A DNA stretch of 50,505 bases from an uncultured Prevotellaceae bacterium (GCA_902768105.1 CACXJZ010000016.1:1-50505), one strand, 5' to 3'; numbered from the stretch's first letter, positions 17,355-26,475 are shown. The notes: generated by a model not told the origin, from the sequence alone. Program-made: numbers and translations.

Positions 17355-18404
17355 ATGGCAGAAATGAATTTTGGTGGCGTGATTGAAACTGTTGTCACCA
17401 GCAAAGAGTTCTCACTCGAGAAAGCACGTGAAGTATTAAAGGATGAGGTGATTGCCGTCATCGGTTATGGTGTTCAGGGTCCTGGACAGGCCTGCAACCT
17501 GCGCGACAACGGATTTAACGTTATTGTCGGTCAGCGTCAGGGCAAGACCTACGACAAGGCTGTAGCTGACGGTTGGGTTCCTGGCAAGACGCTCTTCTCT
17601 ATCGAGGAGGCAGCCGAGAAGGGTACTATTCTCTGCATGTTGCTCTCTGATGCTGGTCAGATTCAGCAGTGGCCGACCATCAAGCAATATCTGAAGCCCG
17701 GCAAGACGCTTTACTACAGCCACGGTTTCGCTATCAACTGGAGTGACCGCACGGGTGTTATTCCCCCGAAGGATGTCGATGTCATCATGGTAGCTCCTAA
17801 GGGTTCTGGTACGAGTCTCCGCACTATGTTCTGCGAGGGTCGCGGTCTGAACTGTTCGTATGCCATCTATCAGGATGCTACGGGTAAGGCCAAGGAGAAG
17901 ACGCTGGCCTTCGGTATCGGAATCGGTGCCGGCTACATGTTTGAGACCACCTTCCAGCGCGAGGCAACGAGCGACCTGACTGGTGAGCGCGGCTCTCTGA
18001 TGGGCGCCATCCAGGGTCTGCTGCTGGCTCAGTACGAGGTGCTCCGCGAGCATGGACACTCTCCCTCGGAAGCCTTCAACGAGACCGTTGAGGAGCTGAC
18101 ACAGAGCCTTGGCCCGCTCTTCGGTGCAAAGGGTATGGACTGGATGTATGCCAACTGTTCTACGACCGCTCAGCGTGGCGCATTGGACTGGGCTCCGCGC
18201 TTCCACGATGCCATCAAGCCTGTTATGGAGTGGCTCTACTACTCAGTACAGACTGGTAACGAGGCACAGATTACCATTGATGCCAACTCAAAGCCTGACT
18301 ACCGTGCCGGACTGGAGAAGGAGTTGGAGGCTATGCGTAACCAGGAGATGTGGCGTGCAGGTGAGACCGTTCGCAAACTGCGTCCCGAAAATCAGGAAGA
18401 CTAA
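17355..18404 (+). CDS. ilvC: Ketol-acid reductoisomerase (NAD(P)H)
   Basis: The second step of valine and isoleucine synthesis: Mg2+-dependent alkyl migration and reduction of acetolactate or acetohydroxybutyrate. The 349-residue protein has an N-terminal Rossmann motif GYGVQGPGQA (about 38-47) and APKGSGTSLR after it. The C-terminal knotted domain has the metal-binding acidic residues in TSDLTGERGSLMGAIQGLL and the ETVEELTQSLGPLFGAKG segment. It is expressed from its own promoter through a long leader. No other ilv genes are in the window; its TAA overlaps the next ATG. Confidence 0.96.
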   Translation: MAEMNFGGVIETVVTSKEFSLEKAREVLKDEVIAVIGYGVQGPGQACNLRDNGFNVIVGQRQGKTYDKAVADGWVPGKTLFSIEEAAEKGTILCMLLSDAGQIQQWPTIKQYLKPGKTLYYSHGFAINWSDRTGVIPPKDVDVIMVAPKGSGTSLRTMFCEGRGLNCSYAIYQDATGKAKEKTLAFGIGIGAGYMFETTFQREATSDLTGERGSLMGAIQGLLLAQYEVLREHGHSPSEAFNETVEELTQSLGPLFGAKGMDWMYANCSTTAQRGALDWAPRFHDAIKPVMEWLYYSVQTGNEAQITIDANSKPDYRAGLEKELEAMRNQEMWRAGETVRKLRPENQED

Positions 18405-18868
18405 TGGCACAACTTGTTATTAACAACTACGCCGAGTTCGAATCCCACCTGGGTGAAGAACTCGGTGTTTCTGATTGGCTGGAAGTCACTCAGGACCGTA
18501 TCAATCTCTTTGCCGATGCCACGCTCGACCACCAGTGGATTCACGTTGACGTCGAACGTGCCAAGGTGGAAAGTCCCTACAAGAGCACTATTGCACATGG
18601 TTATCTGACCTTGTCGCTACTGCCTCACCTGTGGGAGCAGATCATCAAGGTAAACAACATCAAGATGCTCGTAAACTACGGCATGGACCAGATGCGTTTC
18701 GGGCAGGCTGTTGTCACGGGTAGTCGTGTACGCATGCGCACCAAACTGCATAACATCCAGAACCTGCGTGGTATCTGCAAGACGGAGATAGCTTTCAAGA
18801 TTGAGATTGAGGGACAGCGTAAGCCCGCACTTGAGGGAATTGCCTCGTTCCTGTACTACTTTGAATGA
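18404..18868 (+). CDS. MaoC-like hot-dog fold dehydratase
   Basis: The 154-residue protein matches the short MaoC (R)-specific enoyl-CoA hydratase type. The hydratase block FADATLDHQWIHVDVERA (Asp-His pair, about 37-54) is followed by IAHGYLTLSLLPHLW. The natural acyl substrate is unknown. Its ATG overlaps the ilvC stop by one base (TAATG), so the two are translationally coupled, which hints at a role with branched-chain acyl or fatty-acid metabolism, though this is only context. Its 3' end overlaps the convergent recQ gene by 13 bp. Confidence 0.85.
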   Translation: MAQLVINNYAEFESHLGEELGVSDWLEVTQDRINLFADATLDHQWIHVDVERAKVESPYKSTIAHGYLTLSLLPHLWEQIIKVNNIKMLVNYGMDQMRFGQAVVTGSRVRMRTKLHNIQNLRGICKTEIAFKIEIEGQRKPALEGIASFLYYFE

Positions 18869-20544
18869 CAGACATCACAATGGCCGCAGTCTCGTGAGTC
18901 GGTTTCGCCGAAGTAGCGAAGCAACTGCCGGGAGCGACATTGGTTGTCGGTATTCATATATTGTAACATAGCCTCGATGCGCTCCTGATAGAGCACACGA
19001 CGGTCTTCATAGACGGCGCGTGGAATGACGATATGGTCGCGTTCCTCGCGCCGCTCCATATAGCGGACATAGGGAGTACGCTTGCGGGGAATGAAACTGA
19101 TGATGCCTTTCTGCGAGAGTTGCTTCAACACGTCGTAGGCCTGTATAGGCGTCAGTCCTGCCTCGCGTGCCACCAAACTTTCATCAATGTATCCATAGTC
19201 GGCAAAGAGCCCGCCGTAGAGTCTCAGCAACGAGACGATAATCCGGTCTTCCTCCGGTGAGTTACCCTCTAACCTGTAAAGTTCGTCGCGGCGTGTAAGG
19301 AAGTGTACGCGTGCGGCAGAGTCCTGTTCATCCATATAGTCAATGTATCCTGCACGTGTAAGGAGCATCAGCGCAGCATGTGCCCGTACGGGGAAGTGGC
19401 GGAAGCGCAGGCAGAACTCGTCGAGACTGAACTCAAACAGCCGTCCTTGTCCGGTACCTGTCGCTACTTGCAGGTAGTAGGCCAAATCATCATATACATC
19501 TTTTATATATTCACGTTCAGGGAACGTGTCGTCAACGCGTCGCATCAGCTTGCGGTTGTCGTTGCCGTTACAGAGCAGAATGGCTTGAGCCGGCAGACCG
19601 TCGCGTCCTGCACGTCCTGCCTCCTGGAAGTAAGCCTCGATGGAGTCGGGACTGTCAAAGTGGATGACCAATCTCACGTCAGGCTTGTCAATACCCATTC
19701 CAAAGGCGTTAGTAGCAACAATGATGCGCTTCTGGTCTTTCTGCCACGCTATCTGCCGCTGGTCACGCGTCGCATGGTCCAGTCCTGCGTGGTAGAAGGT
19801 AACGCCCTCATGGATGAAGTCCGAAATCTCCTTGGCGCGCTTGCGGCTGCGCACATAGACAATGGTGCTTCCCTTTGTTGTCTGGAGTATTTGCATCAGC
19901 TCTCCCAATTTGTCCTCTGTATGTCGGACAATGTAGCTGAGGTTCTTGCGCTCGAACGACATGCGGAAGACGTTGAAGTCACCTCCTAATCTCTCACAAA
20001 TATCATCCACCACGCGTGGGGTAGCGGTGGCGGTAAGGGCAAGAATGGGGACGGGCTGTACGTCACGAATGTTGGCAATACTGAGATAGCTGGGACGGAA
20101 GTCGTAGCCCCACTGACTGATGCAATGGGCTTCATCGACGGTAATGAAGCTCACGTTCATGTGGCGCAGCTTGGTTAGGAAGAGGTCGCTTTCCAGTCGT
20201 TCCGGTGATACATAAAGCAGTTTGGTTCGTCCGAGGATGCAGTTCTCAAGTATGCGCAGCGTGTTGTCGTGCGACATTCCCGAGTAGATGGCATCGGCAA
20301 TGATTCCCTTGCGGCGCAGGTTGTGTACTTGGTCTTTCATCAGGGCAATGAGCGGCGTGATGACGATGCATATCCCCTCCATAGCAAGTGTCGGCACCTG
20401 AAAGGTTATCGACTTGCCGCCGCCCGTAGGCATCAGTCCCAAGGTGTTGTGACCGCTACTGATGGACTCGATGATTTCCCGTTGAATACCCCGGAAATCA
20501 TCGTAGCCCCAGTATTGGTTTAAGAGTAATTTAAAATCCTTCAA
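18856..20544 (-). CDS. recQ: RecQ-family ATP-dependent DNA helicase without HRDC domain
   Basis: Helicase motifs are in order: GIQREIIESI, Walker A PTGGGKSITFQ, ITPLIALMKDQV, DEAH box VDEAHCISQWGYDFRPSYL, LTATATPRV, and the motif V/VI region ATNAFGMGIDKPDVR and QEAGRAGRDG. The C-terminus carries four zinc-binding cysteines (CRSRQLLRYFGE then DCGHCDVC) and then stops, so the HRDC domain of full-length RecQ (about 600-730 residues) is absent; at 562 residues this is the short form. It unwinds DNA 3' to 5' in recombination and fork repair. Its start lies 2 bp after the recJ stop, which places RecQ and RecJ, a known helicase-nuclease pair, in one transcript. Confidence 0.93.
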   Translation of the reverse strand: MKDFKLLLNQYWGYDDFRGIQREIIESISSGHNTLGLMPTGGGKSITFQVPTLAMEGICIVITPLIALMKDQVHNLRRKGIIADAIYSGMSHDNTLRILENCILGRTKLLYVSPERLESDLFLTKLRHMNVSFITVDEAHCISQWGYDFRPSYLSIANIRDVQPVPILALTATATPRVVDDICERLGGDFNVFRMSFERKNLSYIVRHTEDKLGELMQILQTTKGSTIVYVRSRKRAKEISDFIHEGVTFYHAGLDHATRDQRQIAWQKDQKRIIVATNAFGMGIDKPDVRLVIHFDSPDSIEAYFQEAGRAGRDGLPAQAILLCNGNDNRKLMRRVDDTFPEREYIKDVYDDLAYYLQVATGTGQGRLFEFSLDEFCLRFRHFPVRAHAALMLLTRAGYIDYMDEQDSAARVHFLTRRDELYRLEGNSPEEDRIIVSLLRLYGGLFADYGYIDESLVAREAGLTPIQAYDVLKQLSQKGIISFIPRKRTPYVRYMERREERDHIVIPRAVYEDRRVLYQERIEAMLQYMNTDNQCRSRQLLRYFGETDSRDCGHCDVCHSK

Positions 20545-20546
20545 TT

Positions 20547-22268
20547 CTAAACCTCCGAAGGTTGTATGTCCTCTATCTGCAGTTGAATGTCTCCGCGCTT
20601 ATAGGTATTCTCCTCGATGGTATAGACGATGTCGAACGAACGCTTGGACTTGATGTAGCGTGCTGCGGCACTCTGTCCGAAGGCAATACCGTTCATGACA
20701 TTGCTCGACAAGGAGTCAACGAGCTCCAGCTTGATGTGCTCTTGATTACGTCCCACCACCTTCGACGTGCCATAGTCATAGACGTTGCGCGTGCAGAAGA
20801 GCGGCTTGGGGTTGTTCGGACCGTGGGGAGCAAACTTTTTCAGGTCGTTGAGCAGCTTCTTGTTGATGTCGCGGAAATCCACCTCTTCCTCAATGTCGAG
20901 CAGCGCCTGAGTCTGTTCGGGCAGAATGTGGTTGCTGACATATTCCTGGAAGCGGCGCCTGAATTCGGGGATGTTCTCCTGCTTCAGCGAGAGACCTACG
21001 GCATAGGTGTGACCGCCGAAGTTCTGCAGCAGGTCACGACACGACTTGATGGCATCATAGATGTCGAAGCCTGCCACCGAGCGGGCCGAGCCTGTTGCCA
21101 GGCCGTCGATGATGGTCAGCACGACTGTCGGACGGAAATAGAGTTCCGTAAGACGTGAGGCAACGATGCCTACCACGCCCTTCTTCCAGTTCTCGTCGTA
21201 GAGCACGATGCTCTGCATGTGCTGCTGACTCTCAAGACGTGCCACAATCTCGTTGGCTTCCTCGGTCATCTGCTTGTCGATGTCGCGACGCTGGTCGTTG
21301 TACTCGTTCACGTGGTTGGCTTCTGCCAATGCCTGGGAGAAGTCCTTCTCAACCAGCAAATCCACAGCCTCGGTACCGTTCTGCATACGTCCGCTGGCAT
21401 TGATGCGCGGGCCTATCTTGAACACGATGTCGCTCATGGTGAGCTCCCTGCCTGTCAGTCCGCAAATCTCAATGATAGCCTTCAGACCGATGCTCGGGTT
21501 CTGGTTCAACTGCTTCAGTCCGTGGAATGCCAATGTACGGTTCTCGCCCACTACTGGAACGATGTCGGCAGCTATCGAGACAGCACAGAAGTCGAGTAGG
21601 GGAATGAGTCGTGAGAAGGGTATGCCGTTGTTCTTGGCAAACGCCTGCATAAACTTGAATCCTACGCCACATCCGCAGAGGTCTTTGAAGGGGTAGGTAG
21701 AGTCTTCGCGCTTCGGATTGAGGATGGCCACGGCAGGTGGCATCTCCTCATCGGGCACGTGATGATCACAGATAATGAAATCCACCCCGCGTTCCTTGGC
21801 ATAGGCTATCTCGTCGATGGCCTTGATGCCGCAGTCCAGCACGATGATGAGTTTCACATCTCTCTCTGCTGCATAGTCTATTCCCTTTCGGCTTACTCCG
21901 TAACCCTCTTCATAGCGGTCGGGAATGTAATACTCGATATTGGAATAGAACTGCTGCAGGAACTTATATACCAGTGCTACCGCCGTACATCCATCTACGT
22001 CGTAGTCGCCATATACCATGATGCGCTCTTTGCGCCCCATTGCGTCATTCAGTCGGTCAACGGCCACGTCCATGTCGTTCATCAGGAACGGGTCGATGAG
22101 TTCGCTGAGCATCGGTCGGAAGAATCGTTTTGCTGCCGATTCCGTCTTGATGCCGCGTTGGATGAGCAGGTCGGCAAGTATCGGACTCATGCCAATCTTG
22201 TCGGCCAGCTCTTTAGCCGCTTGCTTTCGTTCGGATGTAGGTGGTACGTAATTCCATTTGAAATTCAT
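20547..22268 (-). CDS. recJ: Single-stranded-DNA-specific exonuclease RecJ
   Basis: The 573-residue protein has the DHH/DHHA1 phosphoesterase motifs in order: YGDYDVDGCTA, VLDCGIKA, IICDHHVPDEEMPPA (the DHH triad), GCGVGFKF and GPRINASGRM. The DHHA1 part follows (NFGGHTYAVGLSL) and then the C-terminal OB-like region. RecJ is a Mn2+/Mg2+-dependent 5'-3' ssDNA exonuclease in recombination and mismatch repair. The ATG overlaps the upstream gene's stop by one base, and recQ follows after 2 bp. Confidence 0.96.
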   Translation of the reverse strand: MNFKWNYVPPTSERKQAAKELADKIGMSPILADLLIQRGIKTESAAKRFFRPMLSELIDPFLMNDMDVAVDRLNDAMGRKERIMVYGDYDVDGCTAVALVYKFLQQFYSNIEYYIPDRYEEGYGVSRKGIDYAAERDVKLIIVLDCGIKAIDEIAYAKERGVDFIICDHHVPDEEMPPAVAILNPKREDSTYPFKDLCGCGVGFKFMQAFAKNNGIPFSRLIPLLDFCAVSIAADIVPVVGENRTLAFHGLKQLNQNPSIGLKAIIEICGLTGRELTMSDIVFKIGPRINASGRMQNGTEAVDLLVEKDFSQALAEANHVNEYNDQRRDIDKQMTEEANEIVARLESQQHMQSIVLYDENWKKGVVGIVASRLTELYFRPTVVLTIIDGLATGSARSVAGFDIYDAIKSCRDLLQNFGGHTYAVGLSLKQENIPEFRRRFQEYVSNHILPEQTQALLDIEEEVDFRDINKKLLNDLKKFAPHGPNNPKPLFCTRNVYDYGTSKVVGRNQEHIKLELVDSLSSNVMNGIAFGQSAAARYIKSKRSFDIVYTIEENTYKRGDIQLQIEDIQPSEV

Positions 22269-23464
22269 TATATACCGAGTTTCTTGCGGATATCCTTGGG
22301 AATGGCGTTTTTGTTAACCAGATAGTCCATGGTGTTGGCAGCGATGAAGGCCTTGGTCATGTACCAGATGCCCTTGTAGTCACCGCTCTCGCCCCATGAA
22401 TTCTTTACCATGTAGTATTCTTTACCGTTCTGATCCTTGGCAATACCGTAGATGAGCATGCCGTGGTCGTCGGTCAATTCCCAGCTGTCATAACGCTCCT
22501 GGCGCATCTCCTGTGTGGGAATCAGCTCAGGTACGGTGCAGCCCAGCTCTTCAAGGATGCTACGACGCTTGGCGGGAGTCATTTTCAGCCAGCGTGCCAT
22601 GTCGCTTCCCTGCAGTCCTTCTGTGGCCTTGGTGTCGATGGAGTAGGCGAGTCCCTGGCGTGTGAAGCCCTCTTCACTCACGTCGCCGCCCCATGCTACG
22701 GTATAACCCTCAGCAATGGCGTTGTCGATGATGCGCATCATCTCGTCCATCGGCAGGTTGTAACTCAGCGGGTTGCGCCAGTTGTCCTGTACCTCCACGG
22801 GGAAAGCGGTATAGAACGGATGGTGTGTATAGCTGGTAATGCTTACATAGTCGTTCCAGTCCAGTCCGAGGCTTGCTGCGAAGGTCTTCGGCGTGTAGGT
22901 CTTTCCCTCGTAGGTGAACGTCTCAGGACACTTGCCCAGGTAGGCGTCGAGGATGCCCTGCAATCCGGGCTTCCATTGTGGGGAAATCTTGCTGGCCTTG
23001 TTGCGTGCAACAGCGTTGACGTACGGCTCAAGGATGGAGAAGAACTCGTTGAAGTTGAACAGCGAGTCGCCCTGCATAGAGCCCGGGAAAGGCATAGCGT
23101 CGTCAGGGCAGATACCGTAGTTCTGCAGCACGTAGAGCACGTCATAGGCAGAGCCGCCCTGCGCAAACTGGCAGTCACCATGCAGTCGTACCACCTGGAT
23201 GGCACGGTCCATGTAGGTCTTGTTAGCCACAAAAGCCTCGCAGAGGTCGTAGGTCTTGCCGCTCTTCTTCAGGATCTCCGACTCGAAGTAGGAGAGGGTG
23301 GAGTAGTCCCAGCACGTACCGCTACGGTTCTGGTCCTTGATGCTGGTGATGGGCAATTCCTTGACAACAGTAAATACGGGCTTGTTGTCCTTCTTTGTCT
23401 CTTCTTGTGCGCTGGCACCTGTTGCAATAAGTGCGAGAAGCGCGATGGTTAGAATCTTTTTCAT
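22268..23464 (-). CDS. Exported C1-family cysteine peptidase (PepC/bleomycin hydrolase-like)
   Basis: The protein (398 residues) starts with a signal peptide MKKILTIALLALIATGASAQ. The catalytic Cys lies in DQNRSGTCWDYSTLSYFESE. The His lies in DDHGMLIYGI and the Asn in VKNSWGESG, both near the C-terminus; this is the C1B (bleomycin hydrolase) arrangement. The signal peptide indicates a periplasmic or surface location, as in several Bacteroidetes relatives. The frame is open for 60 codons upstream (to 23644), but that part overlaps the M24 peptidase gene and has no protein-like character, so the start is at 23464. It sits 17 bp after the M24 peptidase gene and overlaps recJ by one base. Confidence 0.9.
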   Translation of the reverse strand: MKKILTIALLALIATGASAQEETKKDNKPVFTVVKELPITSIKDQNRSGTCWDYSTLSYFESEILKKSGKTYDLCEAFVANKTYMDRAIQVVRLHGDCQFAQGGSAYDVLYVLQNYGICPDDAMPFPGSMQGDSLFNFNEFFSILEPYVNAVARNKASKISPQWKPGLQGILDAYLGKCPETFTYEGKTYTPKTFAASLGLDWNDYVSITSYTHHPFYTAFPVEVQDNWRNPLSYNLPMDEMMRIIDNAIAEGYTVAWGGDVSEEGFTRQGLAYSIDTKATEGLQGSDMARWLKMTPAKRRSILEELGCTVPELIPTQEMRQERYDSWELTDDHGMLIYGIAKDQNGKEYYMVKNSWGESGDYKGIWYMTKAFIAANTMDYLVNKNAIPKDIRKKLGI

Positions 23465-23480
23465 TTTGCTTTTTATTTTT

Positions 23481-24863
23481 TTATTGTTGTATGTCCTTGA
23501 TGTGATAAGGTATGCGGCTCTTGCCGAGGAATCGGCAGCCGTCCTTGGTGATGAGCAGATCGTCCTCAATGCGGATGCCGCCGAAGTCCTTGTAGGTCTC
23601 CAGCTTCTCGTAGTTAATGAACTCCTTGCAATGTCCCCGGGCACGCCAGTCGTCGATGAGTGCCGGTATGAAGTAGATACCGGGCTCGTCAGTCACCACG
23701 AAGCCCTCCTGCAGTTCGCGACCCATACGCAGGCAGTTGGTGCCAAACTGTTCCATGTTGGGGCGTGTCTTGTAGTCGAAGCCCACATATTGCTGTCCCA
23801 GTCCTTCCATGTCGTGCACATCCATACCCATCATGTGGCCCAGTCCGTGAGGCAGGAACATGGCGTGGGCGCCAGCATCTACGGCTGCGTCCGTGTCGCC
23901 CATCATGAGTCCCAGCTCCTTCAGACGCTCGGTCATCAGCCGGCACACGGCGAAGTGTACGTCCCTGTACCTGATGCCAGGCTTGGCTACATTGAGCACG
24001 TAGTCGTGACACTCCTCCACAATGCGGTATATCTCTTCCTGTCGTTGGGTGAACTTGCCGCTGACGGGCATCGTGCGGGTGTGGTCCGAGCAGTAGTCGT
24101 CCAGCTCACAGCCCGCGTCGCAGAGTGCCAGGCGTCTGGCCTCCAGCTTGGCGTCGCTGGGACTGCCGTGCATGATTTCCCCGTGCTGGGTGAAGATGGT
24201 GGCAAAGCTGGTGCCTTGTGCCAACGAACGGGCAATGCCATCAACCTGTCCGCCGATGTAGCGCTCGGTAACGCCCGGACGGATGAGTCGCTGGGCGGTG
24301 GTATGCATCTCGTAGCCCACCTCGCAGGCGCGCTCAATAGCCTCAATCTCCTGTGCTTCTTTAGTTGAACGCATATTGACAACTGCCTGAATCAGAGCGA
24401 GTGATGACTTCTCCTTCTGCTGCGATGGCTGGATGCCAAGCAGCTCCATGATTTGAATCTTCGTGTCGAAGCGGTAGGGCGGCAGGAAATGGAAATCCCT
24501 GTGTGTTGCGATTCCATCGCAACATAGCTGACAAAAGGCTTTCATCGGAGCGGTCTTCGTGACGCCCACCTCGGCAGCCAGGTCGCTGACGCTGGGCACA
24601 AACCCCATCCAGACAATGTCGTCAATGTCGATATCATCGCCAAAGAGCCACTCCTCGTCGTTGTCAATGTCGATGACACCCACCAGTCCGTCGCGATGCT
24701 GGCCGAAGTAGTACAGGAACGTGGAGTCCTGTCGCATGGGCGCGTAGCAGTTGGCCGGATAGTTATAGGGTGCCTCGTTGTTTCCGAACAGTATGATGAT
24801 GCCGTTTCCCACGAGCTTTTTCAGCTCTGCGCGGCGTCTTATATAGGTCTCTTTGGTGAACAT
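23481..24863 (-). CDS. M24B Xaa-Pro aminopeptidase (aminopeptidase P family)
   Basis: The 460-residue protein has an N-terminal creatinase-like domain and a C-terminal pita-bread fold. The five metal ligands are visible: Asp in CDAGCELDDYCSDHTRT (two Asp), His in LPHGLGHMMGMDVHD, Glu in TDEPGIYFIP and Glu in GGIRIEDDLL. It releases N-terminal residues before proline and needs two divalent cations. There is no signal peptide. It is the first gene of the unit M24 - C1 - recJ - recQ, which would couple peptide breakdown genes with DNA repair genes. Confidence 0.93.
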   Translation of the reverse strand: MFTKETYIRRRAELKKLVGNGIIILFGNNEAPYNYPANCYAPMRQDSTFLYYFGQHRDGLVGVIDIDNDEEWLFGDDIDIDDIVWMGFVPSVSDLAAEVGVTKTAPMKAFCQLCCDGIATHRDFHFLPPYRFDTKIQIMELLGIQPSQQKEKSSLALIQAVVNMRSTKEAQEIEAIERACEVGYEMHTTAQRLIRPGVTERYIGGQVDGIARSLAQGTSFATIFTQHGEIMHGSPSDAKLEARRLALCDAGCELDDYCSDHTRTMPVSGKFTQRQEEIYRIVEECHDYVLNVAKPGIRYRDVHFAVCRLMTERLKELGLMMGDTDAAVDAGAHAMFLPHGLGHMMGMDVHDMEGLGQQYVGFDYKTRPNMEQFGTNCLRMGRELQEGFVVTDEPGIYFIPALIDDWRARGHCKEFINYEKLETYKDFGGIRIEDDLLITKDGCRFLGKSRIPYHIKDIQQ

Positions 24864-24901
24864 AAGTCAAAAAATATCTTGTTTTGTAGTCAAATATCGT
24901 G

Positions 24902-24939
24902 CAAAGATACAATTTTTTTGCGAAAAAGACGTATCTTTG
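24902..24939. promoter_or_regulatory. Divergent promoters of the M24 peptidase and patatin genes
   Basis: CAAAGATA at 24902-24909 is TATCTTTG for the minus-strand gene, and TATCTTTG at 24932-24939 serves the plus-strand gene. The two are mirror images (GCAAAGATA ... TATCTTTGC) 22 bp apart, so their -33 regions overlap and the two promoters may exclude each other. Confidence 0.6.
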
Positions 24940-24960
24940 CAACAAAATTTAGCAAATAAG

Positions 24961-25800
24961 ATGCGAATAGGCAGAAATACAGGGCTCGTACTCGAGGGTG
25001 GAGGCATGCGCGGTGTCTTCACAAGTGGCGTTTTGGATGCCTTCATGAAGCACGACCTTTACTTCCGCTACATCGTTGCGGTATCGGCCGGAGTGTGCAA
25101 CGGACTATCGTACATGAGCCGTCAGCCGCGTCGTGCCCGCATCTCCAACATCGACATGCTGGCGAAGTACGACTACATCGGCCTGCGCCATCTGGTCACG
25201 CAGGGTTGCATCTTCGACCCTAAGCTGCTCTACGACCGTTTTCCCAACGAGTTGATTCCCTACGACTACGACACTTATTTCCGCAACGAGGCGTTGTTCG
25301 AGATGGTTGTAACCAATTGTAATACAGGCCGTGCCGAATACCTCAGCGAACGCAGCGGCGACCATCAGCGACTCATCGATATCTGCCGTGCATCAAGCAG
25401 TCTGCCCTATGTCAGCAAGGTTGTCGAGGTTGACGGACAGCCCTATCTCGACGGCGGCATCATCGACAGCATCCCCGTGGAGCGTGCCGTCAGTATGGGC
25501 TACGAGCACAATGTGGTCATCATGACGCGCAACCGAGGGTTCCGCAACACCAGCCGCGACCTGAAGATTCCCCGCTACATCTATCGCAATTATCCCCGCC
25601 TGCGTGTGGCTCTGAGCCATCGTGTGGCCGTCTATAACGCCCAGCTGGACTATGTGGAACGCCTTGAGGATGAGGGCCGTATAACGGTCATCCGTCCTGA
25701 GAAGCCCATGGAGGTGGGACGCATGGAAAAGGACGTCCATAAGCTCGAGGCACTCTACGAGGAAGGCTTCCGTCTGGGCGAGCAGTTTTGCACGAAATAA
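24961..25800 (+). CDS. Patatin-like phospholipase
   Basis: The protein (279 residues) has the glycine-rich oxyanion motif EGGGMRGVFTSGV at residues 13-25. The nucleophile elbow is VAVSAGVCNG (Ser in AVSAG, a variant of GxSxG). The catalytic Asp lies in YLDGGIIDSIPVE. This is the Ser-Asp dyad fold of patatins, which release fatty acids from membrane lipids. No signal peptide is seen. The open frame extends 36 codons upstream, but that region holds the promoter, so the ATG at 24961 is chosen. Confidence 0.92.
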   Translation: MRIGRNTGLVLEGGGMRGVFTSGVLDAFMKHDLYFRYIVAVSAGVCNGLSYMSRQPRRARISNIDMLAKYDYIGLRHLVTQGCIFDPKLLYDRFPNELIPYDYDTYFRNEALFEMVVTNCNTGRAEYLSERSGDHQRLIDICRASSSLPYVSKVVEVDGQPYLDGGIIDSIPVERAVSMGYEHNVVIMTRNRGFRNTSRDLKIPRYIYRNYPRLRVALSHRVAVYNAQLDYVERLEDEGRITVIRPEKPMEVGRMEKDVHKLEALYEEGFRLGEQFCTK

Positions 25801-25823
25801 CAAAAAATACATGTTTTCCTGCA

Positions 25824-25871
25824 AATAATTGGCAGATTGTTTGGAGAACTGCCAATTATTGTATACTTTTG
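25824..25871 (+). promoter_or_regulatory. Promoter of the GYF/CD225 gene overlaid by a 12-bp perfect palindrome
   Basis: TTTG (25840-25843), a 20-nt spacer and TACTTTTG (25864-25871) form a good promoter. AATAATTGGCAG (25824-25835) and CTGCCAATTATT (25849-25860) are perfect inverted repeats separated by 13 nt that include the -33 box, so a regulator bound here would block or recruit polymerase. No U tract follows the palindrome directly, so it is a poor terminator. Confidence 0.6.
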
Positions 25872-25898
25872 TCAACTGAAATAAACATAATTGTAGAG

Positions 25899-26435
25899 AT
25901 GGCATCATATTACATCGTTGAGAACAATCAGCAGTCAGGTCCCTTCTCCTATGAGCAGTTGGCACAGCGCGGACTCGATGACAACACGCAAGTGTGGACT
26001 GAGGGCATGCCCAACTGGATGCCTGCCGGTCAGGTTCCTGAGTTGCAGCACCTTATCAATAGCGCCCCGCCGCAGGGCTATTCCGGCGGCTACGGCTATG
26101 GTGGTGGCTATCAGTCAAACTACGTCCCCATGCCCGACAACCATAAGTCGAAGGCAGTATGGTCGTTGGTGCTGACCGTTATCAGCATGTTCTGCTGTGG
26201 TAACTGTTTCGGCATCATCTCCCTGATATTCTCCATCTTGGCGCTGGTAGCGTCAGGCAGGGTCTCCTCCGACTATATGACGGGCAACTATCATGGCGCG
26301 ATGAATGCCAGCATCGATGCCAACAAGTGGGGCAACTGGTCTATCTCGCTGCTCATCATCGGCGGACTCATCAGCATTACCTGCTGGCTGCTGTATTACT
26401 TCCTGATATTTGCAGCTTCAATGTCTGGCTATTGA
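25899..26435 (+). CDS. GYF_2 and CD225/dispanin domain membrane protein
   Basis: The protein (178 residues) has an N-terminal GYF_2 domain (MASYYIVENNQQSGPFSYEQ, VWTEGMPNWMPAGQVPEL). A Gly/Tyr-rich linker follows, then two hydrophobic segments of the CD225 (interferon-induced transmembrane-like) type. The marker is SMFCCGNCFGIISLIFSILA with SSDYMTGNYHGAMNAS between the segments. GYF domains bind proline-rich peptides in eukaryotes; bacterial CD225 proteins have no firm role. The neighbouring gene encodes a related protein with a Pro-rich linker, which could be a ligand. The chosen ATG starts the GYF domain; an upstream open stretch is promoter DNA. Confidence 0.85.
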   Translation: MASYYIVENNQQSGPFSYEQLAQRGLDDNTQVWTEGMPNWMPAGQVPELQHLINSAPPQGYSGGYGYGGGYQSNYVPMPDNHKSKAVWSLVLTVISMFCCGNCFGIISLIFSILALVASGRVSSDYMTGNYHGAMNASIDANKWGNWSISLLIIGGLISITCWLLYYFLIFAASMSGY

Positions 26436-26475
26436 ACTATAAACATATAAAAATCATTCATACATTATTATAATT

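Noticed and set aside
17272-17366. A 31-codon open frame in the ilvC leader as an attenuator peptide
   Set aside because: It has no run of Val, Leu or Ile codons, overlaps the ilvC start in another frame, and its ATG falls inside the possible pseudoknot stem.
23465-23644. A 60-codon N-terminal extension of the C1 peptidase
   Set aside because: It overlaps the M24 peptidase gene, is Ser/Arg/Ala-rich, and would bury the clear signal peptide that starts at 23464.
25824-25860. The palindrome as a terminator of the patatin gene
   Set aside because: No U tract follows directly; it lies over a consensus promoter instead.
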